This document shows positions 45,801-58,633 of a stretch of DNA of 64,000 bases, piece by piece. The position numbers were made by a program, and so were the translations under genes. The notes under the pieces are model-generated. The model ran no database searches, was not told the origin of the DNA, and saw only the letters and a list, made by a program, of their open reading frames with translations. Within the stretch, counting starts at the first letter, position 1. Each line of letters opens with the position of its first letter. The DNA is from Zygnema cylindricum (lineage: Eukaryota; Streptophyta; Zygnematophyceae; Zygnematales; Zygnemataceae): contig JBBHKE010002422.1 of NCBI GenBank assembly GCA_037447655.1, positions 64,001 to 128,000 on the forward strand, in the 5' to 3' direction.

Positions 45801-48800
45801 GGTTATGGTTTGTTGCCGAAAAACAATTCACCACGTCAAAAAGCTATAAAATGATCAAATAGGGATGACACAACTATTTGAAAAAAGAGTGAGTAATAAT
45901 TTTTCATTGTTTTATGCATTTTTTAAACTTAAAAATGCATGTTCAATCAGGCAGGAAAACATATTAAAATTGCAAATTACACTGTCACAGATCTTTGCCC
46001 CTCAACCGATTGAGTGGACCCATTCCATCGTCCATCGGTCAACTAAAATTCCTCCAAACCTTGTAAGGCACACGTCACTCTAATTATGTTACGCATCAAA
46101 AGTGTACTCTAAATGGTTATGGTTTATGGAGAATAACTATTTTAATATGTCAGAGATTGTAGAAATCAGGTTTTTTTTTCTATTTGATTTAGGTTGCACA
46201 ATTTGTTGAAAAAATATTTAAAAGAAAAATTAGAAGTAACAAACATCATAGGTAATCAACGGCTTCAAGTTTTCACAAAAAGTAATGTTAATTAGTAACT
46301 CCATTTCATAATGTTTTTCAATGATAAGAGATTTTCAACGAGAAAAAAAATCAGTTTTTTTTTTATCTTTTGATTTTTTATCATTGACAATTTATTTTGT
46401 TTAAAAAAATGCAATTTCTCTTTTGTAATCACCATACTTATACAATTCTTATCTGTAATAAAAATAATATTGTTATGAGGAGTAAAATGACATGGAGGAA
46501 AAAGGTTGTCGGTTTATAAGCTTGCACCTATACTAAAGTAAGTCACTTTGGGCGAGGTTGGAGGGGGGGTGGTAAGAGAATGATCGATATTTTAGATGGC
46601 TATTTAGCAACCAATTGAGTGGAGGCATTCCATCGTCCGTCGGTCAAATTAAATCCCTCACAACCTTGTAAGATACATGGCTTTTTCTTAATTGTATTTT
46701 TTGCGCATCAATGGTGCACTCAAAAATGTAATGGTTAACTGTAAGAAACATATTGAGGTGAATTTTGTAAAAATCATAATTTTACACCTGTTTAGAGTTT
46801 TGGCACGTGTACTCAAACGAAAAGCTGTTTTTTTTCCTTTTTTGTTTGAAGATACAAGTCTAAATGCTCATACATTTACGTGTTATGTTTTGCAAATGTC
46901 TAATTAGGATCCGTGAAATAATTATGATAAAAATAATCATAAAAAATTAAAATTGTAATAATAATAATTATAATTAATAGATTTTAATCTTAATAATAAG
47001 GAAGTATAATAGCAATGATAGATAAAAACGAAAAAAAATTGTTAATTACTTATAAAAATGATGATAACAATCAAAATAGCAAAAAGAATATCAACAATAG
47101 TAAATAAGAAATATTATAGAGATATGTAACGTTTGATAATACTATCGAATAGTTAATAAATAAATAAATAAATATTTTGGTAGTAATCACAACTTACTCC
47201 AAGTAAACAATTTTAATAACTAAAACTAATCAATAATGATAATAACCAAAGATAAGAAATAAATATATAATATGCATAAAAATATATAAAATAAATCTAA
47301 AAATAATATCTAAAAATATTAATACATACAAATGAATAATAATAATAATTTACAGAGATCAGTAAAAATAAATTAAGGAAACAGGTATAAAATTACTAAA
47401 TTTCAGTTTTTTTAATTTCTTATTTTAATTGTACATTATTTTTTAATAGGAAGACTTGCTATTCTTTTGTCTATTTTAATGATATCTAATTGTAAAAAAT
47501 GAAAAGATATGACGGAGGAAGTATTGTATAAGCTGCCATGAAAGGCCAAAAGAGCTTATATGACAAAGGCAAAAGAGGCCAAAAAAGAAAAGAAGGCCGA
47601 GATATAAGAGACAAGAGAGTAACGGCAAACAAAGAAAACAAGTGAGAGGCTTGTCGTTTGAGTCTCTTATCAATTGAATGATATTTCACGAAGATACAAG
47701 GGAGTCTTATTGTACGACAAAGTACAGGGTAGCCAAAAAGGCTCTAAAAGGTACATGTAATCTAGGCGTAAGTTAGGAAGGTTCAATTAATTACGCTAAA
47801 AGGAGTCAAAGACAAAAAGGATTCCTACATGAGAATCATCAACACTAACAAAGGTATATACAATCCACTAAGTAAAGTACATAACTCTAAACCACAATAT
47901 TAGACTAAAACAGTAGCGTGTAGGACTCTAATTTAATGTAGAAAACTAAAGATTGCTTTGATTGTATTTTAACTCGCCCCCTGGATTAATGCATGGTTAG
48001 TCACAAAGACCAGCAAAAAAAATGGAGTGATGGAATAAAAGGCGAGGGAGAGGTCTTGTGAGAAATCAACAAGTTGAGAGCCAATGGCACAATGAGAAAA
48101 AGAGACGGTGCCATCAAGAATTTTCTCACTTGTAAAATGAAATTGGATATCGATATGTTTAGTGCGTGTGTGGTGGATAAGATTTTTCATGAGGGCAAAG
48201 ACCCGTTGAGAATCACAAAAGATGGAGGTGGGAGAAAAAAGAGGTAAGGAGAGATCGTATAGAAGATCAAAACCATAGAGCCGACTTCGTGGCAAAAGTG
48301 TTAGCAATGTATTCAGCCTTGGTCGAAGAAAGAGTAGTAGTGGCTTGCTTAGGGAACGACCTAGAGACAAGGCCACCACCAAAAGAAAAACAAACACTAG
48401 AAATGGAGCGACGATTGTCGAGTTGATGGCCCCAATTGACCTCGCAAAACGCGATAATTGAAGTGTCTGGAGAAAAAGAAAAAGAGGAAGGCGAGGGAGA
48501 AGAAAGAAGAGAAAAAGCAAGATGATGATGCTTGGTTTTTTGAAGGAATGAAAGAACACGTTTGGTGGCTTAGAGATGGGTAAGAGTGGCACAATGCAAA
48601 AATTGAGACAAAAGACAAACCACGATACAAATTTCCGGCCGTGTACCTGGCATAACATCAATTTCTTGTAATAGACCGATAGAGTTTGCTTATATGTCTT
48701 AAGGCATTCCCATCAGAGGACATTTGGGTGAGAGTGGTGTTGGGATCGAGATGAGTAGACACATGATTGCAATCTAATCATATCAAAATGGTTAAAGAGA

Positions 48801-51800
48801 TCAAGAATGTAATGCTCTTGACTCATTTGCTAAATGCATGCAGACCTTTGACGTAGAATAGTGATACCTAAACAATAGTCAAGATTTCATAAATCAGCCA
48901 TATGCCAATGGGAAAAGAGAATGCCTTTCACTTGGTAAATTAATGACTTATTTGGACATGCGAGAATTAAATCATCAACGTAAATGATAATAATGATTAA
49001 TTAGTCACCTGTACCCTTATATAGATTCTAAGATATGCACTAATTTCCTTAAAAGCTTCTTTAATTAATGCTGGGACAAGGGGTTGATGCCAGACTTTTG
49101 GCTCATGTGTAAGACCATAAATAGACTTACGTAAATGACAGACAAGTGTTTCTTGACAAGAGTTTCCTTCCTTGTGATTGCTTAGCCAGGTGGTTGTTCC
49201 ATAAACCCATCCTCCGCAAGATTGCCATGAAGAAAAGCAATTTTGACGTTAGGTTGTTGTAACTCCCTATCATGAAAAGCGGTAAGAATCAAAATTGTAC
49301 GGATGAAGTCAAACTTCGCAACAGCGGTAAAGGTCTCATTGTAGTCAACGCCTTCTATTTGTAAGTAGTCCTTGGCGACAAGATGTGTTTTGTAATGGTC
49401 GACGGATCCATCTACCACCAGTTTAATTTTAAAGACCCACTTAGATACAATCGCACACCGATTTGGTGAAAGAGTACATAAGGTCCAAGCGATATTCGAC
49501 ATTAATGCGTTGTACTCTTGAGTAGCAACAACCCTTCACTTGTCGGCATTTGGGCGTTTAAAAGCGGCTATCAATGTGGGAAGATCTTTGACATCGGCAA
49601 GGTTGGGGTGGTGAAGATTCTCGCGAATCTTTGAAGTTGTTTGAGGAAGACGCGTAGTCTGTCATACAGCAATTTGTTGGGCAAGTGGCGTCAACGGTGA
49701 AATAGTAACCGAAGTGCGAACCAATATGGTAACGACAACACTTCCAACGATGGTGGAGGTAAATTTGTCATAAGAAGGACCGAAGCGTCACTTGATGCGG
49801 ACTACACCGCAAGTTGGAGGCCACCGGAAATCGCGGATTGTTCTAGATGTGACAGATCGCCAGAATAAGAAGAACAACACCATCTGAAAAAGTGGAAACA
49901 CCTAAAAAAATCGGAGATACCCGATGGATTAAAAAAGGCGTAGATGGGGAAGGTGTTAAAAAATGCGCAGGTAAGGTTGTAACAAAATTAGTAGGGTTAG
50001 TTTCCTAAAGAGGGAATAAATTGAAAAAAAATAAGTATAATTAGGAAAAAACATACGTAAGAGGGGAGTTTCTTGAAAAATGACCTCACGAGTGGTGACA
50101 ATGCGACGTGAAATGGGACACCATATGCGATAAGCTTTTGAATTAGGGGAATATTACACCAAAAATCGCGCATTACATGAGCACCTAATTTCCATTGGAA
50201 AAGGGAAAGATTTTATAATTGGCTTTACAACCAAAAATGCGTAAATAGGAGACATTCGGTTTATGACCATGTCACGCATCAAAAAAGGTTTTGTTAGAAA
50301 AGACGAGGTTGGGGAGCGATTACTTATATAAACGGATGTCAGTAAAGCTACAACCCTAAAATTTGATGGTAAAGAAGCAAAATGGAGGAGAGAGCAAGCC
50401 ATATAAATGACAGCTGCGGTTTGAGCACTCAGCATCACCATTCTGTTTTAAAGTGTAAATGGAAGATGTGTGATAAACAATACCATGCGATAGTAAAAAC
50501 TAAAAAAAAGCATTGGAGACAAATTCTCCACCATTATCCATGCATATGGTTTTGATACGAGATGACGAGTGATTTTTGACAAGTGTTTTGAAACATTAAA
50601 AATGAGTAAAATATTTGAAATTATGGAGTATAAAATAAATGTATGTAAATCGAGAAAAGTCATCGAAAAGTAGGAAAGTGTGTTGCATCACCAAAACTTG
50701 TAATGGGAATGGGACCGCAAACATGACTATGATTGAGATCAAGAGGAGCCAAAAAGCGAGAAGGAGAGGAAAGAAAAGTTAAACGTGGCATCTTGCCAAG
50801 GACAACCATGACAAAAATCAATTTTGCTTTCATTAAATTGATCAATTCCAAGTACAAGTCCTTTTCCAAGGGAATCTAGGCGAGCACTGTCAAAATGGCC
50901 ATAACGAAGGTGCCATGTAAAAAAAGAGGAAGAAAAATGACAAAGAGCTAAAATATTATGGGTAACATCTTTAAAAAAATAATTAACATAGAGACTTCCC
51001 TACCGAATGCCACCTAAGAGATTTCGAGTGGAAGAATATAAATAAACTTTGGGTTTAGTGATGATGCCAAATCTCCCATGGCGTAAAGCCGAACTAGTTG
51101 AAAAAAGATTTTTTTTATAAAGTTCAGAACAAAAGAATCTTTGTCCAAGATTATAAGACGCGAAGCGGCGAAGCGTGCAAATGGCTGTTAAAATACACTT
51201 TTCCAACGAGATTTGAATTATCATGTTGTTTCTAAGAAAAATGCGTAAAAGAACTAAAAGAGGAACAACATTTGTCATGATATCAAGATGACAACAAATA
51301 TGGTGAGATGCACTAGAATCTATTGACCAGTGAAAAAAAATATCTTAATTGGAAAAAACGTACTTATAATCGATTGGTGGAACTGAGTCAGGTACCTCTA
51401 CGATTGGTACAATTGTTGGTGACGCAGATCTAGTGTTTTTGTCGGCGGATGGGAGGACCGATGTAAGTTGGAAACAGACGGATTTTGGAAAAGGTAGTAA
51501 TAATTTGCAGGGTACCACGGTGGAGGAGGGCCGTACGGAAAGTTAAATGCGGCCGTCGCGTGCGCTAGTTGACCAACGAGCGGTGTGGAGGCGTGAGGAT
51601 ATGCAAAAGACTTCAAATTTGGACTTGTGGATGGAAGTACTCGTGGTTTCCTTGCCGTACATTATTTTTAACGTAAATAACGTATTTTAGCCAGTGTAGG
51701 AAACGCGTCCACCACGTGGTCACGCTCCTTGCAATATTTAGAGGAAGTAAGATATCCTACAAGATTGGAAGATTTTTAGCGGGAAAATGAAATTAGCGTC

Positions 51801-54087
51801 GACCCACAAAGAGAAACAAGTGGTTCATACAAATTTCCGCACTTTTTCTCATGCAAAAGACGATTAGTAAAATCAGCAATGTAACAGTGGAGACATCAGT
51901 ACTAAGTGCACTTGCGAAAGAGTAAAAAGAAAGTGGCAAGCCGCTCAAAATATTACTTATCAAATCCTCATGCGTGACATTGTAATTAATGTACTTTAGG
52001 CAGCCTTCTAGCTATTCAACTCGTTGAGTAAAGTAAAACATAGATTCCTTGGGATCTTTTTGAACATTGTTGAATCGGCGATGTAGTGCCATTCGATGCG
52101 GCCACATCGAAGCGCCAATCGATGCGGCCACGTGTCATTTTCGTAAGTTTAGCAAACAATTTGCCATGCTTTATGGGAGGATGACGCCGTGCGAATACGA
52201 TTCGCAATCTGGCCATCCAAAGTAAAGACAAGTCGAGAAAAAGCAACATAATTTTTTTCTTTCCACAAATTGACAACTGTCTGGGCGGCAACAAAAGTGT
52301 CTAGACTGGCGGCAAAAAAGACACAGTGGCGGCAAGAAAGACACAAGGATACAGTGGCTTAAAGACAGGTATCATCGGCAAGATGGTCAGGTATCGTCAC
52401 AGTGCCATTAATGTGGCCTCAAATCTTCTCAAAAGAAAACGGATGTTGGACTTGAAACTTCACTCGTAGAAGTTGTCGCCCTGAAATTGAGTAACGGATT
52501 TTGAGGCAGACGAAAGGGTTGGCCCAAACCTATTGTAAAAGTGGCCATGAAAGGCCAAAAAAGCTAATATGACAAAATAGCAAAAGAGGCCAAAAGAGAA
52601 AAGAAGGTCGATATTGAAGATACAAGAGAGAGTAGCGACAAATAAAAAAAACAAGAGAGAGGTTTGTCGTTTGAGTGTCATATCACTTGAATGATATTTC
52701 ACGAAGACACAAGGGAGTCTTATGGTAAGATAAAGTAAATGATAGCCGAAAAGGCTCTTAAAGGTACATCTAATCTAGGCGTATCTTCAGAAGGTACAAC
52801 TAGTCACCCTAAAAGGAATCAAATACAAAAATGATTCTTATGTAAGATTCATCAATACTAACAAAAGTATGTACAATCCACTAAGTCAAGTACAGAATGT
52901 TAAACCACAATACTAAACTAATAGCGTAGCGTGTAGGATTCTAAAGTAGTGTAGAAAACTAAAAAATGCTTTAATTGTATTTCAACAGAAAGAAGGGGGA
53001 GGGTAAAGGTCGCGGTGGGGGTCGGGATAGAGGTTGATGTGATGTGGAAATAACAGTTTTGTACTTCTCCTTAATATTTCGGGAATTGTTGAACTGTAAC
53101 GAAGAGAAGAAAATAGGGGGAGGGGAATTGTGACAAAATTCATGCGGTGGAAGAACATTTCATTTCTCCGTTTTTGAGTGTCTTTTGTTTTTAATGGCTC
53201 AATTGATTGTTTTTCTGTTCATTAATTTTATAATTTATACCCATCAACAGTGTGGACAGAACGCTATTAATTTGTTGCAAAAACAATTGGGCCACATTGT
53301 ACAATTCAGCAGTTTAGGAGGGTTTTTTCGGAGATAATAACCAAAGTTATATCCTACATTGTTTTTTCTTAACCTTTTTTAAAAGGTCGATGTTTTAGGG
53401 TGTTTGAAGTTTTCCATATGACAGATTATATAGTTTTGATTTTAAACAAGTGACACATTCAAAGAACCTCGATGAAATTTCAAAAAGTGACAATCATTCA
53501 TTTATATTCCAAATACAATATTCATTAATCAATCCTAATGTCATATGAGCATTTCATGTGGAGATGCTCTGTTTTTTATAACAAATATGTCAGTCAGATT
53601 ATGTGATATGAGAATTTAGTGCATGCCTTTTTTTTATAATTTGTTGTACATGAATCAAAGTTAGTGCATTCAATCTATTATTGTTTTTCAAAAGTATTAT
53701 AAAGTTTTATGGCTTACCTAGTTTCTTTCTTTTACATTGTTGGAGCATATTTACAGTTCTATTTCAAACAACTACTTCACCGGGCCAATTTTGAGAGTCA
53801 ATACACACCCGACGTGTGTTGAGTTATTAGCCAATTGCCTTTTTGGCTCAAACCTTCCATCTAACTGTAAACCCATAAAACAAAGAAGTAAAAGCAGTTG
53901 CGGAGCATTTTGCAATGCGACCCAACCAGGAGGGCCTTGTGGGGGAGGCGGTATTTGCTCCAAAGTCACCAACGTGACGTCACCCACATGTGCATGTAAT
54001 GAAGGATACAGCAACCAAGCCAACAAGTTCACTTGCAAATGTAGGTTCCCCCCCTTGCACAAGACTCACACTAAAATGTATTTTTAG
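42863..54087 (+). CDS. Plant-type leucine-rich-repeat protein gene, one repeat per 72-nt exon
   Basis: Five exons of exactly 72 nt (42863-42934, 43471-43542, 45677-45748, 45991-46062, 46596-46667) each encode one 24-residue plant-specific LRR (consensus LYxNKLSGSIPSSIGxLxSL). Each starts after AG and ends TT|GT, so every intron interrupts a Leu codon in phase 2. The last exon starts at 53757 in the same phase (SISNNYFTGPI) and continues into a Cys-rich tail with about a dozen cysteines and an EGF-like CACNEGYSNQANKFTCKC. It stops at 54087, or may splice at GTAGGT (54041). No kinase or clear membrane span follows, so the product would be a secreted or receptor-like LRR protein. LRR ectodomains of this kind bind extracellular ligands; the ligand here is unknown. 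N-terminal exons probably lie at 38.4-38.8 kb or 42.5 kb. The last intron is 7.1 kb and holds a retrotransposon. Confidence 0.75.
43730..44150. repeat. CCCTCTAC-rich tract followed by purine tract in an LRR intron
   Basis: A pyrimidine array of TACCCTC words (43740-43940) is followed by a G-rich purine tract (43970-44130) on the same strand. Both lie inside the intron between the second and third LRR exons. Confidence 0.7.
44660..44731 (+). pseudogene. Decayed LRR exon
   Basis: Between the second and third intact LRR exons, GGTCGATG..ACTGACATCC.CTC ending at a TTGTAAG donor-like word matches the 3' end of the 72-nt LRR exons. The flanking intron words on both sides (GGAGGCACTTGGGGGTGG upstream; ACACATGACACTATGGTTATG downstream) match those around the 45677 exon. 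The 5' two-thirds of the exon is deleted. Confidence 0.7.
46910..47460. other. Very AT-rich intron stretch
   Basis: AATAAT- and ATAAATA-rich DNA with almost no GC, between the fifth LRR exon and the left retrotransposon terminus. Nothing else was seen. Confidence 0.6.
47525..47974 (-). repeat. 3' LTR of the copia element
   Basis: Colinear with 52534-52987 along its length (shared AAGGCCAAAAGAGC, TTGTCGTTTGAGT, ATATTTCACGAAGA, CAATCCACTAAGT, GTGTAGGA). There are many substitutions and small indels, so the insertion is old. Confidence 0.9.
52534..52987 (-). repeat. 5' LTR of the copia element
   Basis: The partner of 47525-47974. On the plus strand it begins TGTAAAAGTGGCC and ends TTTCAACA, so on the element's own strand it runs TGTTGAAATAC to TTTTACA, the usual TG..CA boundaries. 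Confidence 0.9.
52988..53756. other. LRR intron, right of the retrotransposon
   Basis: AT-rich intron DNA between the copia element and the last LRR exon. No further LRR exon was seen. The T-rich stretch near 53630 and ATATTTACAG supply the last acceptor. Confidence 0.5.
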
Positions 54088-54167
54088 ACGAAATAACAAC
54101 AAATTGCCAAATTTTTATTTTTCTATTCTCATGCTTGCTTTACCAATAAGATATTTATAGTAGCATC

Positions 54168-54577
54168 CCCGTTAGTTATCGGTTATCAAACGGTCGGGGG
54201 TCCCGATCTATCGCTTTCAGACCAACAAATTATTTATTGGCGATAAGTGGAAAATATATAGTACGCTATATAATAGTACTTTATGACCTACTGTTTATAG
54301 CGTGGCATGTCACGTGTAAAATAACTGATCCGTAATCTATGTAACGGAATAACGGCAGTAGTGCGACGGCATAAACCGTACACTCGAACGGTATAAACCA
54401 TACATTTGTTGCTGATAGTTATCGGTACCGGTGTTATCGCGATGAATAATTGGTATTATCGGTCTTTGATTGGCGATAACACCAGTTTCAATATATCGTG
54501 CCAATATATCAATTATCGGCAAGCCAAAGAAAGGTACAAATCGATTATCGGCAAAACCCTGCCGATACACAACACTA
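54168..54577. mobile_element. hAT-like element, TAGTGTTG family, copy 3 (left end lost)
   Basis: The right end CCGATACACAACACTA and the subterminal TAGTTATCGGTTATCAAACGG match copies at 7848 and 23076. The first roughly 30 bases of the left terminus are missing. Confidence 0.75.
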
Positions 54578-57460
54578 ATTTTTGGGGAAGCTCAAAAATT
54601 CTAGCAACAAAGTAGTCGTTAACACGCTACAATAATTGTAAAACTCAAGATAGTTCATAATTAGCATGGTGATGATCATGTCACGAATTTCCATATCTAT
54701 TAACTGTATCAAAAATATGATTCTTTATGACTATCTGGCTGTATAAAATGGTTTCTACGGTATTTTCATCTATGTCCAGATCCTTTGCGCATTTACCTCG
54801 GACAAATATTTTAAACTTGAAAAATAGAAGTGTTACCCTCATAGTGGCGAATATTTCATTTTTAATTTGAATACTAAAGGATCATTCAAATACTCCAAAT
54901 ATAAAGGACCTACTATTCCTTCGAAATGTAGATAGTTTGAATTGATTTTCATAATCATCGTCTAAAATTTTCTATAGCAAGTTTAGAGGTCGCTTTTGGG
55001 CCAATCATGGATTTATTCATGAATATAAGAGTATTATTTGAATATTTAAAATACTTATAAAACATCTGGCGAATATGGAAACTAAAGTTCCTTAAAAATG
55101 TGAACAAAGTATGTTTGACGCGGTTTTCTATAACCCATGTCTATAATGTTCAAATTCAGGGTAAAACCATGTTGTTGGGCCAACTAAGGACTACGTTTTG
55201 ACTGCAGTATAATAGACACAATTAATAAATTAATTTCATTGCTGGTTGAAATTCTGATTTTTTATGGCCAAAAAAGTTGTTAAAGTCTCGAAGTTTAGGC
55301 AATAGTTTAGCAAGTTTTTTGTTACAAAAACGCATAGACGTGAGTACTGTTAAACCAACTGATTACATATGAAAAAAAGATGTGTATTTGTTAGAGTATC
55401 AACTTTGTTTGTCTTCGACATTAAATCGACGTGTTATGAAATTTTCCACCAAATACAACCTTCCGTCACTCCTATTTTAATAAACCATTCTTCAAATGAA
55501 AATTATATGATTTGAAGAAGTTTATTCGCTAAAAACATGTAGCAAGGGTTCAAAGATGATGTGGGAATTCATTGTTTAAAATTTTGTTATAAAGACAAAA
55601 AACTGTATATCTATGTATATACAGCAAAAATACCCGTTCATTTTCCCTTGTTTAAACTCGAGCCACCCTCCCCGTACCTCTCTCTCCCCTCCCCAATAAA
55701 AAACCCAATGACCTTCTCCCACATCCATTTTCAACTTTGCCATCGCCAACTTCTTCTTCCCACCCTCTCAACTTTTCATGGCCTAATTCTCCACTTTTCT
55801 ATAGTGTGTTGCGCTCACTCACAACCATCCTACCTCCGCCTATTGGTATATGTTAAAAAAGAAGTAATCTTCAGAACAATAAGTTATTTGCTACCTCCAT
55901 ACTCTTCACCCGTTTCATATATGCCTACCATCCTTTGAAGTCGATTTTTTGAATGGCATTGTTCGTTTTCTGGCGAAGAACAGTGTGACTGACGATGGAG
56001 CTTATTCTCTCTTTGTTTTGTAGTGCTGCCACAACCTCCGCCTCCTCGTCTCCCTCCTCTCTCTCGTCGTCTTTGATACCAACTTCTCGTGACCCCATTC
56101 CTCCCTCTCTACGGCCACCATCTGTTTCGAGCTTCAGGTGGAAGTTTGAGACGTAGAATGTGTGATAGGATTTGAAAAATATCAAAGGTTTTGTTCAACG
56201 CTTTTGAGAGGTCAAAAAGAAACTTTGTTGCCGTTGAGGATTACAAAGAAATCCTAATTGTATTGTGGGTGGTAGGTGGTGGGTGGTTGTTTTGGCCTTT
56301 GGGTTTTTTTGTTTATTTTGATTTCCTTACGTTTTTGTTTGGGATGGAAGTCCTCATCCCCTTACATGGGATATTTGAATTGGAGTGTTATATTTCAAGT
56401 GGTACTGTGTTTAATTTGGTTCTGTTTAAGGTGGGACCATTTTGGAACAATTATTTACACATCAAAGGATAGTGTATTTTAGTTTTCTAAATTATTTAGA
56501 GGACAGAATATGAGTGAACAAGTGAACGCCTTAATGTGTGAAAGGTGTGAGACTGAAAGGGCGACACATACCAAGCATGTAGGTCATTGCATTGCAAAAG
56601 ACTGAATATTTGTTATAATATCGGGAATTATGTGTCTTATTTTTCAGCTCCTCTTTTTCAATGGTTGTTGATGGCTTCCTTATCTAAAATCAAATATCTC
56701 GCTAATATATTCTTGCCTGAACAATGGTGTATCGGTACCCATTGTTACTCAATTTTTTGATGACCAATGTGTGCCTTTTACAGATAACCAACAACACATT
56801 TTTGAGAAGTACCATGTGCTGTTGTTATCTTACTAGCCATGCTAAAATAAAAAGACTAAAATATGGAGAAAAACATAAAACGATATTGCAAAAGTGTCCC
56901 ACAAAGTTTCTTATTATATTATAAAATGGATCTTGCATAAAATGATTTTGTGAGAAATGAAACGACGAAATTGAATTTTCAACGAGAAACACTTAAAGCG
57001 GCAAGGGTGAATAAGGACGTTATCATAAAGTATTGTAAATAAAAAAGCATTGAATCTACTTGACTTGGCAGATGGAAATTAGTGATTTTCGGCGTCGACT
57101 TTGCTTGCTAGTGGTAGATGGTGTAATCATATTGATGTCAAGTGGAACACGATTATGGTAAGGTTTGCTTTGATATCATTGGCCATGTTCCTTTCCAACT
57201 TTGCTGGGGCGCAAAAAAATGAAAATATATTCCATTTATTCGAACCAAAAAAAGGTTGAATGGACTCAAAATTGACACCTTGAAACCAGAGTGGAATAAG
57301 TATACTTGTGCGTTGCGTAGTCCAAGTTAGGGTTGAGTACTGTACTTTTAGGGAAACCAAAGGCGCGTCCGATAATGATGGGCCATGACAGTGCATACTA
57401 TATAATATAATTTTTGTATTCGTCATAAAAATAGTATAATTTTACATCGTAAACCATATC
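54578..57460. other. No recognised gene
   Basis: AT-rich DNA with pyrimidine-rich patches near 55660-55760 and 56030-56120. Several short open frames occur on both strands, but none shows domain motifs, phase-matched splice sites or similarity I recognise. If the LRR gene continues past 54040, its next exon would lie here, but I could not find one. Confidence 0.4.
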
Positions 57461-57465
57461 TATGT

Positions 57466-58440
57466 AAGCGGTCGTCCCCATGTATTCAAGTATCAACTTT
57501 TCTCTATCGTTTTGCCCTCATATTCATGAAACTTTGAGAAAAAATTCAGCCGTACGAGAAAATCAATTTTACCACAGTACAGTGAACGTCAATTTTATAC
57601 TTTGAGTGTATTCCATAATTGTCGTCATGTGAACGCATTTTGGCGTTTCTCACTTTTCGACCCTCGGGCAAGAGAATCCAACCTGTCAAAAAACTTCATC
57701 CAAAATCACCTCAAGGGGGTGATTTGAGTTAAAGTACCGCCCATACAGCGTATGAATAACGATCCACGCATGGGCCACACGAGTGATAAAAATTTTGGAC
57801 GAGAGAGAGTATACGCTATTTTTCCTTGTGCCCGTCAATCGCATGTACGGAAAAAAAAATAAAAAAATTGCAGGGGTCTTGGATCTCCACTTTCATTCAT
57901 GGGTCCTTAGCATAATTTTTCGCCGTCGTCGCCTCTCCTCTCTCCCTCTCACACTATTGCCCTTATCTCACACTTTTTAGAATGAGACACCAAAATATTA
58001 GTATAAAATGAAAGATCTTTGAATTTTTTTTTATTATTTTAATGTTTTTTTTTTAATGGCAAGTCGAATGAAAAAAGTAGAAAAAACGAAATCAAGATAC
58101 CATGGCGGAAAGTTCTTGAATCAGTGACGTCGACGTTGCAACAAGTGAGCGTGACGTCACAATGACACCAAACCCCGAACATGTACAATTTCACAAAAAT
58201 CTAGATGTCTACAACTGTCGCTATTTTTGTTGGCGTCACTAATCGTCGGAAGTTTCGTAGTCATATTCAGTCGTCATTAGTTGTACCTACGTCTACAACA
58301 GTCACATTTCAAATTTCCGATTTCATTTTTCGCACATTGGGACGCTTTTCAAAGTAGTACGGAGAATCTTCACCACAGTCCAAAATATATTATCAAAGTA
58401 CCGATTACACGAGGACGTACCCTAAAAATATCTCTAATTG
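57466..58440. mobile_element. Decayed long-family Harbinger-like element, inverted
   Basis: It contains the palindrome-like AATCACCTCAAGGGGGTGATT at about 57705, a CCATGGCGGAAAGTT block near 58101 and GTGACGTCAC words. These match the long family (21952-22964) in the opposite orientation or rearranged. Ends near CCCCATGTATTC and GCACATTGGGACG are diverged. Confidence 0.5.
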
Positions 58441-58633
58441 TTAAAATATGATATGTCATAATAGTTTTATCGTTTAAACGTGTCAAAACAAGGTTAGCGT
58501 GATTTTTCCTAGTCTTTATTATTAAGAATAAAATTTTAGTGCACTTTACAATGTCGACACTGTTATTTTACTCTTTTTATGTAATTTTGCATGAAATAAC
58601 GAGACAATTTTAGGATTGATTGTCACATTTGGT

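Larger units (their letters stand above)
47525..52987 (-). mobile_element. Decayed Ty1/copia LTR retrotransposon inside an LRR intron
   Basis: The element reads on the minus strand. Terminal repeats are 52534-52987 (5') and 47525-47974 (3'). Order from right to left: gag-like region (about 52350-52015, LDGQIANRIRTASSSHKAWQ); pre-integrase and integrase (about 50870-50150) with LGKMPRLTF, the PLDLNHSHVCGPIP block and the catalytic-type CMDNGGEFV; reverse transcriptase (49502 to about 48950) with SKWVFKIK, GVDYNETF, LRKSIYGL and the YVDD motif at 48982-48971; and RNase H ending TKHIDIQFHF (near 48160). This gag-integrase-RT-RNase H order defines copia. Several stops and frame changes break the polyprotein, so it is inactive. 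A purine-rich AGGGGGCGA lies just before the 3' terminal repeat. No clean target-site duplication was found. Confidence 0.92.

Noticed and set aside
47525-52987. A 5-bp target-site duplication for the copia element
   Set aside because: The five bases outside the two termini (AGTAT and GAAAG) do not match, so no duplication is claimed.
56191-56482. Hydrophobic 93-codon frame (possible membrane segment of the LRR gene)
   Set aside because: It does not join in phase to the last LRR exon through a credible acceptor, and the hydrophobicity comes from TTT/GTT-rich DNA.
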